A DNA stretch of 64,000 bases, from NCBI GenBank assembly GCA_049692255.1, contig JBAVOR010000031.1:25564-89563 (forward strand), written 5' to 3'. The stretch comes from JBAVOR01 sp049692255. Lineage in GTDB: Bacteria; Babelota; Babeliae; Babelales; JACPOV01. The translations under genes were made by a program, and so were the position numbers. This document shows, piece by piece, positions 17,463-27,248 of this stretch. Position 1 is the stretch's first letter. Every line of letters begins with the position of its first letter. The notes under the pieces were generated by a model. That model did no database searches and was not told the DNA's origin. It was given only the letters and a program-made list of their open reading frames with translations.

Positions 17463-17855
17463 ATGGTTACTATTGTAGTGTATCGAACTACGCAAGGACG
17501 ATTCGTACGCCAGACTGAGCATGCGCATGCGCGTGTTCTAGCTGATTTTTTAGTGCATGACATTGGCCACATGGCCGACTTTTTTCGCGCCCTGTTATCT
17601 ACTCCTATTGCAGAAACGGTACTTTTAGAAAGTTGTCAGGCACATATCTCTTCAGATCTATTTATTATTGAGCCAACTGACACGAGCAAGCCTACCCTTA
17701 ATATAGACAAAAAATATGCGTACGAACTCCTTGAACTGTGGGAGCAGTATATTTTTAGTGGGCAGCGGCAATGCACCATTACCCTCGATGAACGGCGCTT
17801 GCATAGCACCCCGCAGCTACTGCACCCTACGCTGACCGATATGCCTTATTCATAG
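17463..17855 (+). CDS. Hypothetical protein downstream of trxA
   Basis: 130 residues from an ATG with AAAGGAG upstream; the longer frame that starts inside trxA is not supported. No signal peptide or membrane segment. It has a His-rich stretch (TEHAHARVL) and a Leu-rich helical middle. I do not recognise a family. Spacing suggests co-transcription with trxA. The gap after it (17856-18078) has a weak CCCTG/CAGGG hairpin but no clear terminator. Confidence 0.7.
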   Translation: MVTIVVYRTTQGRFVRQTEHAHARVLADFLVHDIGHMADFFRALLSTPIAETVLLESCQAHISSDLFIIEPTDTSKPTLNIDKKYAYELLELWEQYIFSGQRQCTITLDERRLHSTPQLLHPTLTDMPYS

Positions 17856-18078
17856 GCTATCTGCTTTAGTAGGGGCTCACGCTGTGCGTTTTTTGCGCTC
17901 GTTCAGCCCAAAAGGCCTTCTGGCAGACTAAAAAATCCCTGCACTTACCCAGGGTTACTATTGCTTTTTTATCAATAATATTGCATATATATCATTTTTA
18001 CTGCTACCATAAAAGTGGGGGCATCGTATGAATATGTAAAATATTAATTCAAATGTTTTTAAAAATTAAGAGGTTATT

Positions 18079-19503
18079 ATGAAATTCGTATGGCGTTTTT
18101 TACTTATACTGAGTACCTGTGTATCAGGAACTCAACTGCACGCGTTAGCAACCGGGTCACGGAGCATAATGCGCGCATTACCGAAAAATTTTGGCAGCAG
18201 AACGGCTCAACCATTCTATTGCCCCCCGCAAACAACAGCACCTTTGCTTAAAACTCTGCCACGAACATCGGCACTCGAATCTCCTGCTATTACCGGCTCT
18301 CAAGCCCAAGCACACTCAGGTGCACGGAACTTTAGCAACAAATCAGTTACCGTGCCTACTTCTGCGTTTGAATCACAACTAATGGGAAACAAAACGATAG
18401 CTACCTCTTTACAAAAGCTCAATCTAACAACTGGGAATAGGGCATATAGCACCGATATGTTTAAATCTTTGCCTACCGCCGCTATAGAAGCTGAAAAAGA
18501 TACTCTCATAAGCAAGTTGGGTAAGATTATTTCACGTAGTCCTCAAAGTTCATTTCCATACGACGTTTGCCAAACACTTATCTTTGCACTCAGTCACAGA
18601 TCAAAAGATATGAGTCGGGAACTTCTTATGATTCATGCAATTGAACAAAAGTTACAAAATATGCAATATGAGGGTAAGCATTTAGATGATACATTATTCG
18701 CGTTCATAGCACAATCAGATGCGCTACTGAGACTACAAAACAACGCAACCTTGGAAAATATGACTAAAAAAGGATTTAAAGCTGCTGCATACACGCAGGA
18801 GATAGTGCAACTATATTATGAAACCATTGCATTAGCAACAGAGCTCAATAGCAATACTATACCACTGCGCTATCTTCTTATAACTGATTTAGCTGATGAA
18901 ATAATAAATAATACAAATAAACAAAAGGTGCTCCTTGGTGCCAATCAAGTGGTCGCGCTCTGGAACAACCTATTAAAGACGTCGCGCACCACTCTATGGA
19001 ACACCGTGTATAAGCTTGAAACGAAGCAACTTAACAAAAGACTTTCTACCGTGTCACAACTTTTCCCGAATCCAGACAAGGTTCCAAATTCAGATAAGCA
19101 TGCATATGTATGCTATACCATATTATCTGAGTTACTAAGCTCAGATACAAAAGAGCCTAATCGTGAACAGCAATTGTGGGACACGGTTGCACCTATCTAT
19201 CTTAAAAACATATCTGAGCAACAGAAAAGCTATCGCGCATTGCATCCTATAATAAGTTCATTAGCCGCATTACGCTGGACATTCGATAGGCCTCTTTCAG
19301 TGTATAATAAAAATCTATTACTAGAATTACAAGTAAATGCAAATATTAGGATGAATATACCGCATAAGCTTGAAGGCTATTTCTATCGCGCTCATGATCT
19401 TGAAAAGTTACAAACCAATGAAAAAAATCTGTTGTGGTATTACATTCGCATTAAAAGCATTGCCGCCGATGCATTTAAAACAATAAGCAGTACCGCAGAG
19501 TAA
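18079..19503 (+). CDS. Secreted hypothetical helical protein
   Basis: 474 residues. Signal peptide (WRFLLILSTCVSGTQLHA), a Ser/Thr/Pro/Gln-rich region to about residue 125, then some 350 residues predicted helical with regular Leu spacing that could be alpha-solenoid repeats. AAGAGG lies before the ATG. No family recognised. It converges with the secreted gene that follows. Confidence 0.8.
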   Translation: MKFVWRFLLILSTCVSGTQLHALATGSRSIMRALPKNFGSRTAQPFYCPPQTTAPLLKTLPRTSALESPAITGSQAQAHSGARNFSNKSVTVPTSAFESQLMGNKTIATSLQKLNLTTGNRAYSTDMFKSLPTAAIEAEKDTLISKLGKIISRSPQSSFPYDVCQTLIFALSHRSKDMSRELLMIHAIEQKLQNMQYEGKHLDDTLFAFIAQSDALLRLQNNATLENMTKKGFKAAAYTQEIVQLYYETIALATELNSNTIPLRYLLITDLADEIINNTNKQKVLLGANQVVALWNNLLKTSRTTLWNTVYKLETKQLNKRLSTVSQLFPNPDKVPNSDKHAYVCYTILSELLSSDTKEPNREQQLWDTVAPIYLKNISEQQKSYRALHPIISSLAALRWTFDRPLSVYNKNLLLELQVNANIRMNIPHKLEGYFYRAHDLEKLQTNEKNLLWYYIRIKSIAADAFKTISSTAE

Positions 19504-19516
19504 TGTTGATATGGTG

Positions 19517-20215
19517 CTATAGCGTTGGGTACTCTTTTTGCAGTAGTTGATATATCGACATTGCATTCGTAAGGGTAACATCTGGCGTTTGATTCGTTAA
19601 TCCATTGTACAGATAATAACTACCACCGGTGAGCCACATGATTGCACTGGGGTAGTTACCCGCAGTTAAGCCTTCTTGGGTTGTTTCTGTTGTTTTGGTA
19701 ACCGAATCATAGATGTTAATACCTAACTGATAACATCCAAACCCTATCATGCCAAGCCCCATACACATCAACTTTTTATTTGTATTATTGGGTACATCTT
19801 TAAGATACGCTACTTTTTGATGCACTGCTTGTGCCAGTGGTTTAATGCGAACAGCAAGTGCTTTTTCATCAACTGCCGCTTCTTGTTTAAGCTCTGTAAG
19901 CAACTGTGTTACTTTTTTAAAATTACTGCTTTCAATAGCATTCAAAAGAGTATTAATTTTTTTCTGTATTTGCGCGTCTGCGCTGACCGTTGCAACAGGA
20001 GGCACTTGATATGTTGGTACCAATTGCCCTGTTGTAGGCTGATTTAAGGCAGTAATGCTTCGTGCTGATGGGTTTTTTCGCGACAAGGTTGGCGATTTGC
20101 TTGGCGAATTATGTGGGGTATTTTGTGATACATCAAGACGCCGTTCATCATACCCTTGTTCCATTGCATATATTGGCAATGACATGCATGTGCATAGTAT
20201 AAACACCTGTTTCAT
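19517..20215 (-). CDS. Secreted hypothetical protein with C-terminal TM segment
   Basis: 232 residues. Signal peptide (MKQVFILCTCMSLPIYA), a Ser/Pro/Thr-rich disordered region to about residue 80, a helical region of about 70 residues, and a hydrophobic segment (LMCMGLGMIGFGCYQLGINIY) near residues 147-168. The ATG follows AGGGAGGGC. Build resembles other SP-TM proteins in this window. No family recognised. Confidence 0.78.
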   Translation of the reverse strand: MKQVFILCTCMSLPIYAMEQGYDERRLDVSQNTPHNSPSKSPTLSRKNPSARSITALNQPTTGQLVPTYQVPPVATVSADAQIQKKINTLLNAIESSNFKKVTQLLTELKQEAAVDEKALAVRIKPLAQAVHQKVAYLKDVPNNTNKKLMCMGLGMIGFGCYQLGINIYDSVTKTTETTQEGLTAGNYPSAIMWLTGGSYYLYNGLTNQTPDVTLTNAMSIYQLLQKEYPTL

Positions 20216-20323
20216 TATGCCCTCCCTTTGATAGCTTAAACAAGAACCTCATTTCTTTTGTAAGCATAAGAGAGCACGCGAGTAATTCACAAGGGTTTTT
20301 ATATGAGCGCCCTTTTTGTACTG

Positions 20324-22945
20324 TTAAAATTCGTGATACATGCCGAAATGCACTTCACTCGGCGACTCACCTTTTTTACGATCAAGCTTAAAGCCCCAAT
20401 CAATTTTAACTGGCGACGGGCGCAAGATACGCACACCAAACCCAACTGCATGCCTAAACGCAAAACTGTTATTTTTTAAATTCTGCGGACTAATTAAATC
20501 TGAGTTAGGGGTATTCCAACCAGCCCCGCCATCATAAAAGAAAGCTCCTTTAATAGAAAAGTCACTTGCAATGGGAAAGACGAGTTCTGTGTTAAACCAG
20601 AATGCATTTTTAGCACCGATCATATCCCGTTGATTAAATTGTGGAATGTAAAACATAGGCCCAATTTCCCCAAACAAGAATCCGCGTACGCTGGCAGGAC
20701 CACCAATATTGTACAGTTCACGAAACGGAATGCTGTGATGCTTAAATGAAGCTACTACGCCCGCGTGTCCATGCAAACAGAGTACCAAGTCACGTTCACC
20801 AATAAGTGGTGTATACCAACTGCCCTCCGCATCGAATTTAGCGTATCCAAAACTCACTCGACTCGGCGTTATAGCCAATGTTTGACCAGGACTATCTTGC
20901 GGGTTGTCTTTGAGTACCCCATGAAACGCAATCTTCAGCGTTGACGACCATTGATACCCACGACTTGGGTGCACCGGGTGGTTACGAATATCTTTAAAGC
21001 CACTCACCCCTGTCCACACATAAATACCACTGGTGAATCGACGATTAAAGATTGCTTGCAACTGATCATGTTCAGATGCTGGTATGTCGTCACGTACAAC
21101 CGGTGTTTGTTTGTAGGTAATGGCATCTGCGCCAAGCTTTGCAGATATGGTACTATCATAGAGCTTGCGTGATAACGCACCAATACCAATCGAACCACCA
21201 GTAATGCCTTCGTTAATTTCTTGTTCTTTAATAAATTTAAAATCATCATAGAACGAACGTTTAATATAAAAATCTGAAGTCGCATGAATAGGTTTGTCAA
21301 ATAGCCAGGGATCAGTAAAGCTGAATACAATATTTCGTTCTTGCTTAGTTATCGATGCGTTACCATTCAACACTAACCCACGCCCTAACAAGTTGGTTTC
21401 TGCCAATGAGACGCCAACGGTGAATGATTCAGCCGGTGATGCAATATCACGCATAGAACCACCAAAGCCCATCTGTGCTTCAAAGCGGCCCGTTTTAACT
21501 TCTTTAACGACCAGATCAAGATCAACCAGATCGGGCGCAATACGATTGATACGCCAGTTAACTCCGTCACGTGTATCAAAGTAACCAAGTGATTCTACGC
21601 GTGCTTTTGAAAAATCAAGCGCTTGTAATGTTAAACGGGCTCCTTCTTCGACCAATAACTGGCGACGAATTACTTTATCATGCGTTTTATTATGCCCAAT
21701 AATATTAATTTTATTTACTTTTACTTCTACCCCTACTTCGCTGTACAAGGTAATAGCAACAGTTTTACAAGAATCATCAGGCTGAATAGCAGGCTCTACT
21801 TCCGCATTAATACGTCCAAAGTTACCCCAGAACGTGCGCAACGTTTCCATCGCTTCTCGTACCCGTTCTTTTGAGTATATTTGTCCAGGCCAAATAGGCA
21901 GCAATGCTAAAATCTGCTCTTCGGTTGCTAAATCATTACCCGGCGCATGAATAGTGCCGATGGTATATTGCTCCCCTTCAAAGATATAGAACGTTACCGT
22001 TGCTCCTTTAGTGACTGGGTCGATATCGATCGTTGTTTTGGTTACCTTCGCATGGTAAAAACCATTACTTTGATAATAGTTTTCAATCACATATTTATCT
22101 GCCTCTACCGCTTCTGGCTGATAGCTACCGGCGCGATCAATAAAGCCACCAATCCAATCTTCACGGGTAAACAACAAACTGCGCAACTGCTTACCACGAA
22201 AATAGGTATTGCCATGAAAGCGCACTCGCTTGATTAACGTCTGAGCACCTTCGTCAATATCGAAATGCAAGGTAACATGCCGCTCATCACCGTGCAAACG
22301 ATGCGCAATGGTAACATCATGATAATCTTTTTCCTGATATAATTTTTTAAGTATTTTTATATATTTGGGAATATCGTCTGAGTCGATTGCGGGAACTTTT
22401 GCAAAATCAATTTTTTTGGTTATCTCTTTTTCAGATAAATGTTTATTGCCATGAAACTGTACCCCATCCAGCAGCTGCTTTTCTGTTACCGCAACAACCA
22501 AATCGACTTCCGTATCACTAATCGGTTCTATGTATACCTGCACATCTCTGAAATAACCGAGATTGTATACATTTTGAATAAGGCGTGTAGTGCGTTGTGC
22601 TACGAATAGCTCTTCTGTTTGAAAAGGAATAGCATGCATTATTGGTTCGATAGGGACATGCACATTCCCTTGTATGCTTATGGTGCGTATACGCGCTTTA
22701 TTGTCGTACCGCTCTGCATCATTGAGTGAGTCCGCCTCATATCTTTGATTGCCCGATGACTCATCGTTCGCATCATCATCCTCTTCATCGAATGCATCAT
22801 CTTCAGCCTCTTCGACTGTTTGATGTGCTTGCCCATTACTTGGGTGTGCAGCTGATGCTTGCTGGGCCGCCCGTATCACCAAAGGTGACTGCAACAGGCC
22901 TATGAGCAGCAAAAGAAAACACCCTACGCGCATTGTTGATATCAT
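20324..22945 (-). CDS. bamA: Outer membrane protein assembly factor BamA
   Basis: About 873 residues. Signal peptide at the N-terminus, then a very acidic linker (about residues 40-65) not usual in BamA, then a series of POTRA domains from about residue 80 to 430 (GNVHVP, VQFHGNKHLSEKEI, VRFHGNTYFRGKQL, INIIGHNKTHDKVI mark domain starts), and an Omp85 barrel with the conserved VRGF motif (ASVRGFLFGE). The protein ends in Phe, as barrel proteins do. It folds outer-membrane proteins, proving a diderm envelope. I chose the ATG at 22945, preceded by AGGAGC; 22972 has no ribosome site. Confidence 0.95.
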   Translation of the reverse strand: MISTMRVGCFLLLLIGLLQSPLVIRAAQQASAAHPSNGQAHQTVEEAEDDAFDEEDDDANDESSGNQRYEADSLNDAERYDNKARIRTISIQGNVHVPIEPIMHAIPFQTEELFVAQRTTRLIQNVYNLGYFRDVQVYIEPISDTEVDLVVAVTEKQLLDGVQFHGNKHLSEKEITKKIDFAKVPAIDSDDIPKYIKILKKLYQEKDYHDVTIAHRLHGDERHVTLHFDIDEGAQTLIKRVRFHGNTYFRGKQLRSLLFTREDWIGGFIDRAGSYQPEAVEADKYVIENYYQSNGFYHAKVTKTTIDIDPVTKGATVTFYIFEGEQYTIGTIHAPGNDLATEEQILALLPIWPGQIYSKERVREAMETLRTFWGNFGRINAEVEPAIQPDDSCKTVAITLYSEVGVEVKVNKINIIGHNKTHDKVIRRQLLVEEGARLTLQALDFSKARVESLGYFDTRDGVNWRINRIAPDLVDLDLVVKEVKTGRFEAQMGFGGSMRDIASPAESFTVGVSLAETNLLGRGLVLNGNASITKQERNIVFSFTDPWLFDKPIHATSDFYIKRSFYDDFKFIKEQEINEGITGGSIGIGALSRKLYDSTISAKLGADAITYKQTPVVRDDIPASEHDQLQAIFNRRFTSGIYVWTGVSGFKDIRNHPVHPSRGYQWSSTLKIAFHGVLKDNPQDSPGQTLAITPSRVSFGYAKFDAEGSWYTPLIGERDLVLCLHGHAGVVASFKHHSIPFRELYNIGGPASVRGFLFGEIGPMFYIPQFNQRDMIGAKNAFWFNTELVFPIASDFSIKGAFFYDGGAGWNTPNSDLISPQNLKNNSFAFRHAVGFGVRILRPSPVKIDWGFKLDRKKGESPSEVHFGMYHEF

Positions 22946-23066
22946 GTACAAAGCTCCTGAATCTTGCATCAACGGTAAATCTTTAGTTAAATAAAGAAAA
23001 AGTTAACGTTAAAACATTATGATAGCGACTTTTTAAAAATTAACCAGAAATAGGACGCACAAGCCG

Positions 23067-24404
23067 ATGATTTTGTTAACCAATACCATGACCGGTATAA
23101 AAGAAACGTTTGTTCCCTTGCATGATAAACAGGTGCGTATGTATGTATGCGGCATTACTCCGTACGATAAGCCACACGTAGGGCACGGGCGAGTCTATGT
23201 CACATTTGATTTGCTCATGCGTGTACTTAAAGCCAGTGGTTACGCAGTAACGTATTGCAGAAATTTTACCGACATTGATGATAAATTAATTAATCGCGCG
23301 CGCGCCGAACTGAACGATCCTCTTAAATTTAGCACTATTGCCAATACCTACATTGCCGCGTTTCACCACGATATTGATGCTTTGAACTGTGAACGGCCAA
23401 CGTTTGAACCACGTGTGACAGACCATATCCCTGAAATTATTGCATTTATTCAAACACTCGTTGCCAAACGGCATGCATATGTAATTGATGGGGACGTCTA
23501 TTTTAGCATCGATTCATTTCCCGCGTATGCGCGCCTTTCTAAACAGAAGCTTGCTGATCTACATGCGGGTGCTCGCGTAGAGACGAATGATAAAAAGGAA
23601 AACCCACTCGATTTCGCACTCTGGAAATCTGAGCAACCAGACACCTTCTGGCAAAGCCCATGGGGGTATGGCAGACCGGGGTGGCATATCGAATGCTCTG
23701 CGCTTGCGTATACATTATTAGGCAAGCAAATCGATATTCACGGTGGGGGCATGGACCTTATTTTTCCACACCATGAAAATGAAATTGCGCAAACAGAAAG
23801 CTGCACCGATTTACCCTTTGCACAATACTGGATGCACGTAGCATTCGTGCGTATAGAAAAAGAAAAGATGTCTAAATCGCTGGGCAATTTTTATACCCTT
23901 GAACAAGTATTTCAAACCTATGATCCCACTATTATCAGGTACTATTATCTAGCACACCATTATCGCGTGCCACTCGATTTTGCATTCGCAGACATTGATG
24001 CAGTAGCAAAATCATATGCACGGTTGGTAAAACTGTTTGAACACACCCCAACAACCGATGAACCGTTGGCAACACAGCACCCCCTCATTCGTGATATGCT
24101 TGCGTTTTTAGCTGATGATCTCAACAGCCCAGGCATGTTTGGATTACTGTTTGGTAGCATAGAAACAATACAAAGCGATGAGCCGACCCGCGTACAGGTA
24201 AAAAAACTGTTACAAACGGTGCTCGGTTTAACTCTCGCTCCATTGGCACAAAAAACGGTTACCATGACACCAGAAATTGAAAAACTGATTGCTCAGCGGC
24301 AAGAAGCGCGGGCGCAAAAAGATTTTAAAAAAGCTGATGCATTACGGGATCAACTGAAAGCATTGGGTGTTGATGTAAGTGATGATAAGATTATAAAAAA
24401 ATAG
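23067..24404 (+). CDS. cysS: Cysteinyl-tRNA synthetase
   Basis: 445 residues, normal for CysRS. Class I signatures are present: HVGH at residues 37-40 and KMSKS near 266-270. The zinc ligands Cys28 (YVCGITPYD), a Cys in WHIECSALA and the HHENE block are in place. It charges tRNA-Cys. AGGA lies before the ATG. The start of a degraded ankyrin gene follows 18 bases after its stop. Confidence 0.97.
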   Translation: MILLTNTMTGIKETFVPLHDKQVRMYVCGITPYDKPHVGHGRVYVTFDLLMRVLKASGYAVTYCRNFTDIDDKLINRARAELNDPLKFSTIANTYIAAFHHDIDALNCERPTFEPRVTDHIPEIIAFIQTLVAKRHAYVIDGDVYFSIDSFPAYARLSKQKLADLHAGARVETNDKKENPLDFALWKSEQPDTFWQSPWGYGRPGWHIECSALAYTLLGKQIDIHGGGMDLIFPHHENEIAQTESCTDLPFAQYWMHVAFVRIEKEKMSKSLGNFYTLEQVFQTYDPTIIRYYYLAHHYRVPLDFAFADIDAVAKSYARLVKLFEHTPTTDEPLATQHPLIRDMLAFLADDLNSPGMFGLLFGSIETIQSDEPTRVQVKKLLQTVLGLTLAPLAQKTVTMTPEIEKLIAQRQEARAQKDFKKADALRDQLKALGVDVSDDKIIKK

Positions 24405-24421
24405 ATTCTGGAGTGATAAAT

Positions 24422-25221
24422 ATGGAAGAATACGAGTTCGAACAACGCGCGACATAGAAGCTGAAAACTATACACAAAAGAGGTTATCTGATGCATCTAA
24501 AAAGGTAAGCAATGCATTAAAATTAAGTGACTTATCTCACTTATATCACAAATCGCCACTTCTTGACTCTTATTTTTATATGCATTTTTCTGAACATCTT
24601 CCCCTTTTCTTGCAAAAAAAAGCAGATCCAAATGTTCAAACTAAAGAAGGCGTGCCACTAACGGTAGCAATAGATGCAGGCCACACAGCAACAATCTTGC
24701 ATTTATTAGAAGCTGGGGCAAATCCCAATGCGTATGTTGATCAAAATTATAGTAAAGTTATTACTCCATTAAACGAAGCTATACGCAAGGGTGAACTCGA
24801 TATCGTAAAGTTATTGTTGCAATTTGGCGCGAACCCTAATATGGGTTACTCTTGCTTAGCAGAGACCACATCGCCTTTACTTACAGCAGTAAGAAATAAA
24901 ATTGGAATTAGAATGCGCGATAACGATAAGCCAATTGTCGCTTCATTGTTGCGGCATGGTGCATATCCCTATGAGGTCAATGGGATCAATGTTTTGTCTG
25001 TAATGAAACAAGAATATTTCGATAAATATAGTATCCCGGAAGAAAAAAACCGCATTGCATATAAAAAAATTGCGCGCGTTTTTGTACAATACGCTGGTGT
25101 TAAGCGCGCACTATCGGGGGAATTTATAGATCAACAAAAGCGACTGCCCGCAGAAATTATTGCGATGATTATGCCATTTGTTGGAATCAACTTAGCAAGC
25201 GAGTTAGAAGCTAATACTTAG
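24422..25221 (+). pseudogene. Ankyrin-repeat gene with lost 5' end (copy 1)
   Basis: From the ATG at 24580 the frame codes 213 residues with about four ankyrin repeats (LEAGANPNAYVD, LLQFGANPNMG, LLRHGAYPYEV) and the C-terminal block RLPAEIIAMIMPFVG. Upstream the same frame continues in recognisable paralogue sequence (ALKLSDLSHLYHKSPLLD) back to about 24421, but without a start codon. An ATG at 24422 with GGAG before it is in another frame and stops after 11 codons. So the original signal peptide and start are gone, or a frameshift separates them. The intact relative is at 25898-26788. A short product from 24580 may still be made, but not exported. Confidence 0.7.
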
Positions 25222-25649
25222 TTTGCCTTCTTCTCTTTTTCTTGTTCTATATGGTGATCTTGCTGAACCTTATGCGCTACTAGAAACATACGCTCAGCTT
25301 CATTCTTTAGTAACTCTTCACTTGCACCTTCCAGAATGGCCGGTACACTTTCTGCCGCCTCAACTATAGTTTGTAATAGCAGATCAACTGCAAGTACTGT
25401 AGCCAACTGACTTAACGAATCATTTCCGGAGTGATCTGACACTGGCGCAGCACACATCGCAAAAAGTTTTTCTATTGCATCGCAAGCATCTTTTCGCGAA
25501 TCACCATTGCAATCGCATTTTTTCCTAATTTCTGAGTCCGCCATATATCGTTCCATATATGGCCACTTTCTGGATTGCTCAGCTCCATGTATAGTTCCTG
25601 AAATCCATATGCCCGTTATTAATAGAGTAACCGAACGAAAAGTATTCAC
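25218..25649 (-). CDS. Secreted hypothetical, ankyrin-gene partner
   Basis: 143 residues. Signal peptide (SVTLLITGIWISGTIHG); mature part has a CDC cysteine pair (KKCDCNGDSRKDAC) near residues 44-56 and a helical, Glu/Ala-rich second half ending in EKEKKAN. Its stop overlaps the ankyrin stop by four bases, tail to tail. A damaged copy of its 3' end lies downstream of the second ankyrin gene, so the two genes were duplicated as a pair. No family recognised. Confidence 0.75.
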   Translation of the reverse strand: MNTFRSVTLLITGIWISGTIHGAEQSRKWPYMERYMADSEIRKKCDCNGDSRKDACDAIEKLFAMCAAPVSDHSGNDSLSQLATVLAVDLLLQTIVEAAESVPAILEGASEELLKNEAERMFLVAHKVQQDHHIEQEKEKKAN

Positions 25650-25897
25650 AAATAAACCTTTTATATAAATTTACACAATATATTTCTTGCAAATAAGATT
25701 ATATAACATCTTTAGAACTTAGCCAATTCACTTTCTAGATTATAGGTAACCGAAGAAGAATGCTATTGCAGCTATAAAACTGTTAAAAAAACAGCTTGTT
25801 TATGCAAAAAAATTTCTATTAACCCAATGTGACTTTTTTTATAATGTATCTATGCTAGCACGTATAGTATTAATAGTAGCAACATTGAAAGAAATAT

Positions 25898-26788
25898 ATG
25901 ACCCATAAAAAATTGTTCGTTTTACTGTTTCTGGGAGCATTTGCATCTGTAAACTGCGGAACTCCTAACAATACCACTCAGCCGCCAGAAGGTTCTGCGA
26001 ATTTTGATCATCTTTTTGCGAACTGGCAGCCAATGAGCGAACCATACGGACATTATCTCGCATCCACCCACCCTTCACCTGTATACCTAGACCTAGGCTC
26101 TTGGTTTGAGGGCATACATCATACTTCTACCGCGACCGACTTCGACCACCTCTATTCCCATATTCAACGTGTGGGCAGTAAGATTGAAAATCTTCTGAAA
26201 TTAGATGACTTATCAGGCCTTGAAAAAGATTCTCCGCTCCTTGATTATCAGCTTTACAACTCTTTCCCCAACAAACTTCCCCTTCTCTTGGAAAAAAAGG
26301 CGAATCCTAATGTACAAGGTTGTGTAGGAAACGTCCCACTAGCAGAGGCAATAAACGCCAATAACAGAGAAGCGGTAATAATGTTGCTTAAAGCAGGTGC
26401 TAACCCAAACGTGGTACACAAATCCATATTTAAAACCACCACTCCTCTAATAAAGACTATCGATCTAGGTATGATTATTTTATTTAATTCCGAAAAATCC
26501 TCGCTTGTTGCAGCCTTACTACGATATGGTGCAGATCCATTGATCAACAATAGCGTAGGGCAAAATGCTCTAGCAATAATGAAAGAAAATTACACAGATA
26601 TACAACCGCAAAAGCGTCATGCTGAATATAAAAAAATTGCGCGCGTTTTTGTACAATACGCTGGTGTTAAGCGCGCACTATCGGGGGAATTTATAGATCA
26701 ACAAATGCGACTGCCCGCAGAAATTATTGCGATGATTATGCCATTTGTTGGAATCAACTTAGCAAGCGAGTTAGAAGCTAATACTTAG
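25898..26788 (+). CDS. Secreted ankyrin-repeat protein with F-box-like C-terminus
   Basis: 296 residues. N-terminal signal peptide (FVLLFLGAFASVNC), a unique region of about 100 residues, three to four ankyrin repeats at about 120-225 (LLLEKKANPNVQ, LLKAGANPNVV, LLRYGADPLIN), and a conserved tail from about 240 with RLPAEIIAMIMPFVG. That tail follows the LPxEIxxxI pattern of F-box and poxviral PRANC domains, which bind Skp1 in host cells; this reading is inference. The last about 50 codons are nearly base-for-base the same as copy 1. Confidence 0.85.
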   Translation: MTHKKLFVLLFLGAFASVNCGTPNNTTQPPEGSANFDHLFANWQPMSEPYGHYLASTHPSPVYLDLGSWFEGIHHTSTATDFDHLYSHIQRVGSKIENLLKLDDLSGLEKDSPLLDYQLYNSFPNKLPLLLEKKANPNVQGCVGNVPLAEAINANNREAVIMLLKAGANPNVVHKSIFKTTTPLIKTIDLGMIILFNSEKSSLVAALLRYGADPLINNSVGQNALAIMKENYTDIQPQKRHAEYKKIARVFVQYAGVKRALSGEFIDQQMRLPAEIIAMIMPFVGINLASELEANT

Positions 26789-26870
26789 TTTGCCTTCTTC
26801 GCTTTTTCTTGTTCCATATGTGATCTTGCTGAATTTTATGTGCTGCTGCAAACATATAGTCCGTTTCAAA
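26785..26870 (-). pseudogene. 3' remnant of the ankyrin-partner gene
   Basis: On the minus strand this still reads MFAAAHKIQQDH and then, after a one-base loss, EQEKAKKAN, matching the end of the 25218-25649 protein. Nothing of the rest of the gene is visible. The remaining sequence to 27248 contains no gene or repeat I can recognise. Confidence 0.75.
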
Positions 26871-27248
26871 ATGAAGCTATTGATCATTGCTGATGCATAT
26901 ATCTTGCAATGTACTATTACCATGGATATTCGTGATAGTTGAGTAATTTTTAAAAGGTATTAATTGCATAGTCTTTACTTTGGATAGGAAAAAACCACGC
27001 CGTAATAAAAAATATTAGTTGTTTTTTATGCATATTTAATTGAACTCAAAATGTTGGAAATGTTAAGTGTAATACATTTTAGTGTTTTAGTTCTTATTTG
27101 CAAATATCATAAGTCTTTGGCATGAAGGTTCGGTTAAATCGGTATGCATTCACCGTTCGAAAAGAGCAGAAGAGAGAAAAAAAAACACGCGGTACCGCCT
27201 ATCCTGGCAGACGTCACAGTTGGTGCTATTCCTAAATCGATCAAATAA

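Noticed and set aside
17880..17965. Terminator after the gene at 17463
   Set aside because: The CCCTG/CAGGG hairpin is short, and the T run comes more than 12 bases after it.
25898..26000. Lipobox in the ankyrin protein (SVNC)
   Set aside because: Asn before the Cys is not typical of lipoprotein signal peptides, so I treat it as an ordinary signal peptide.
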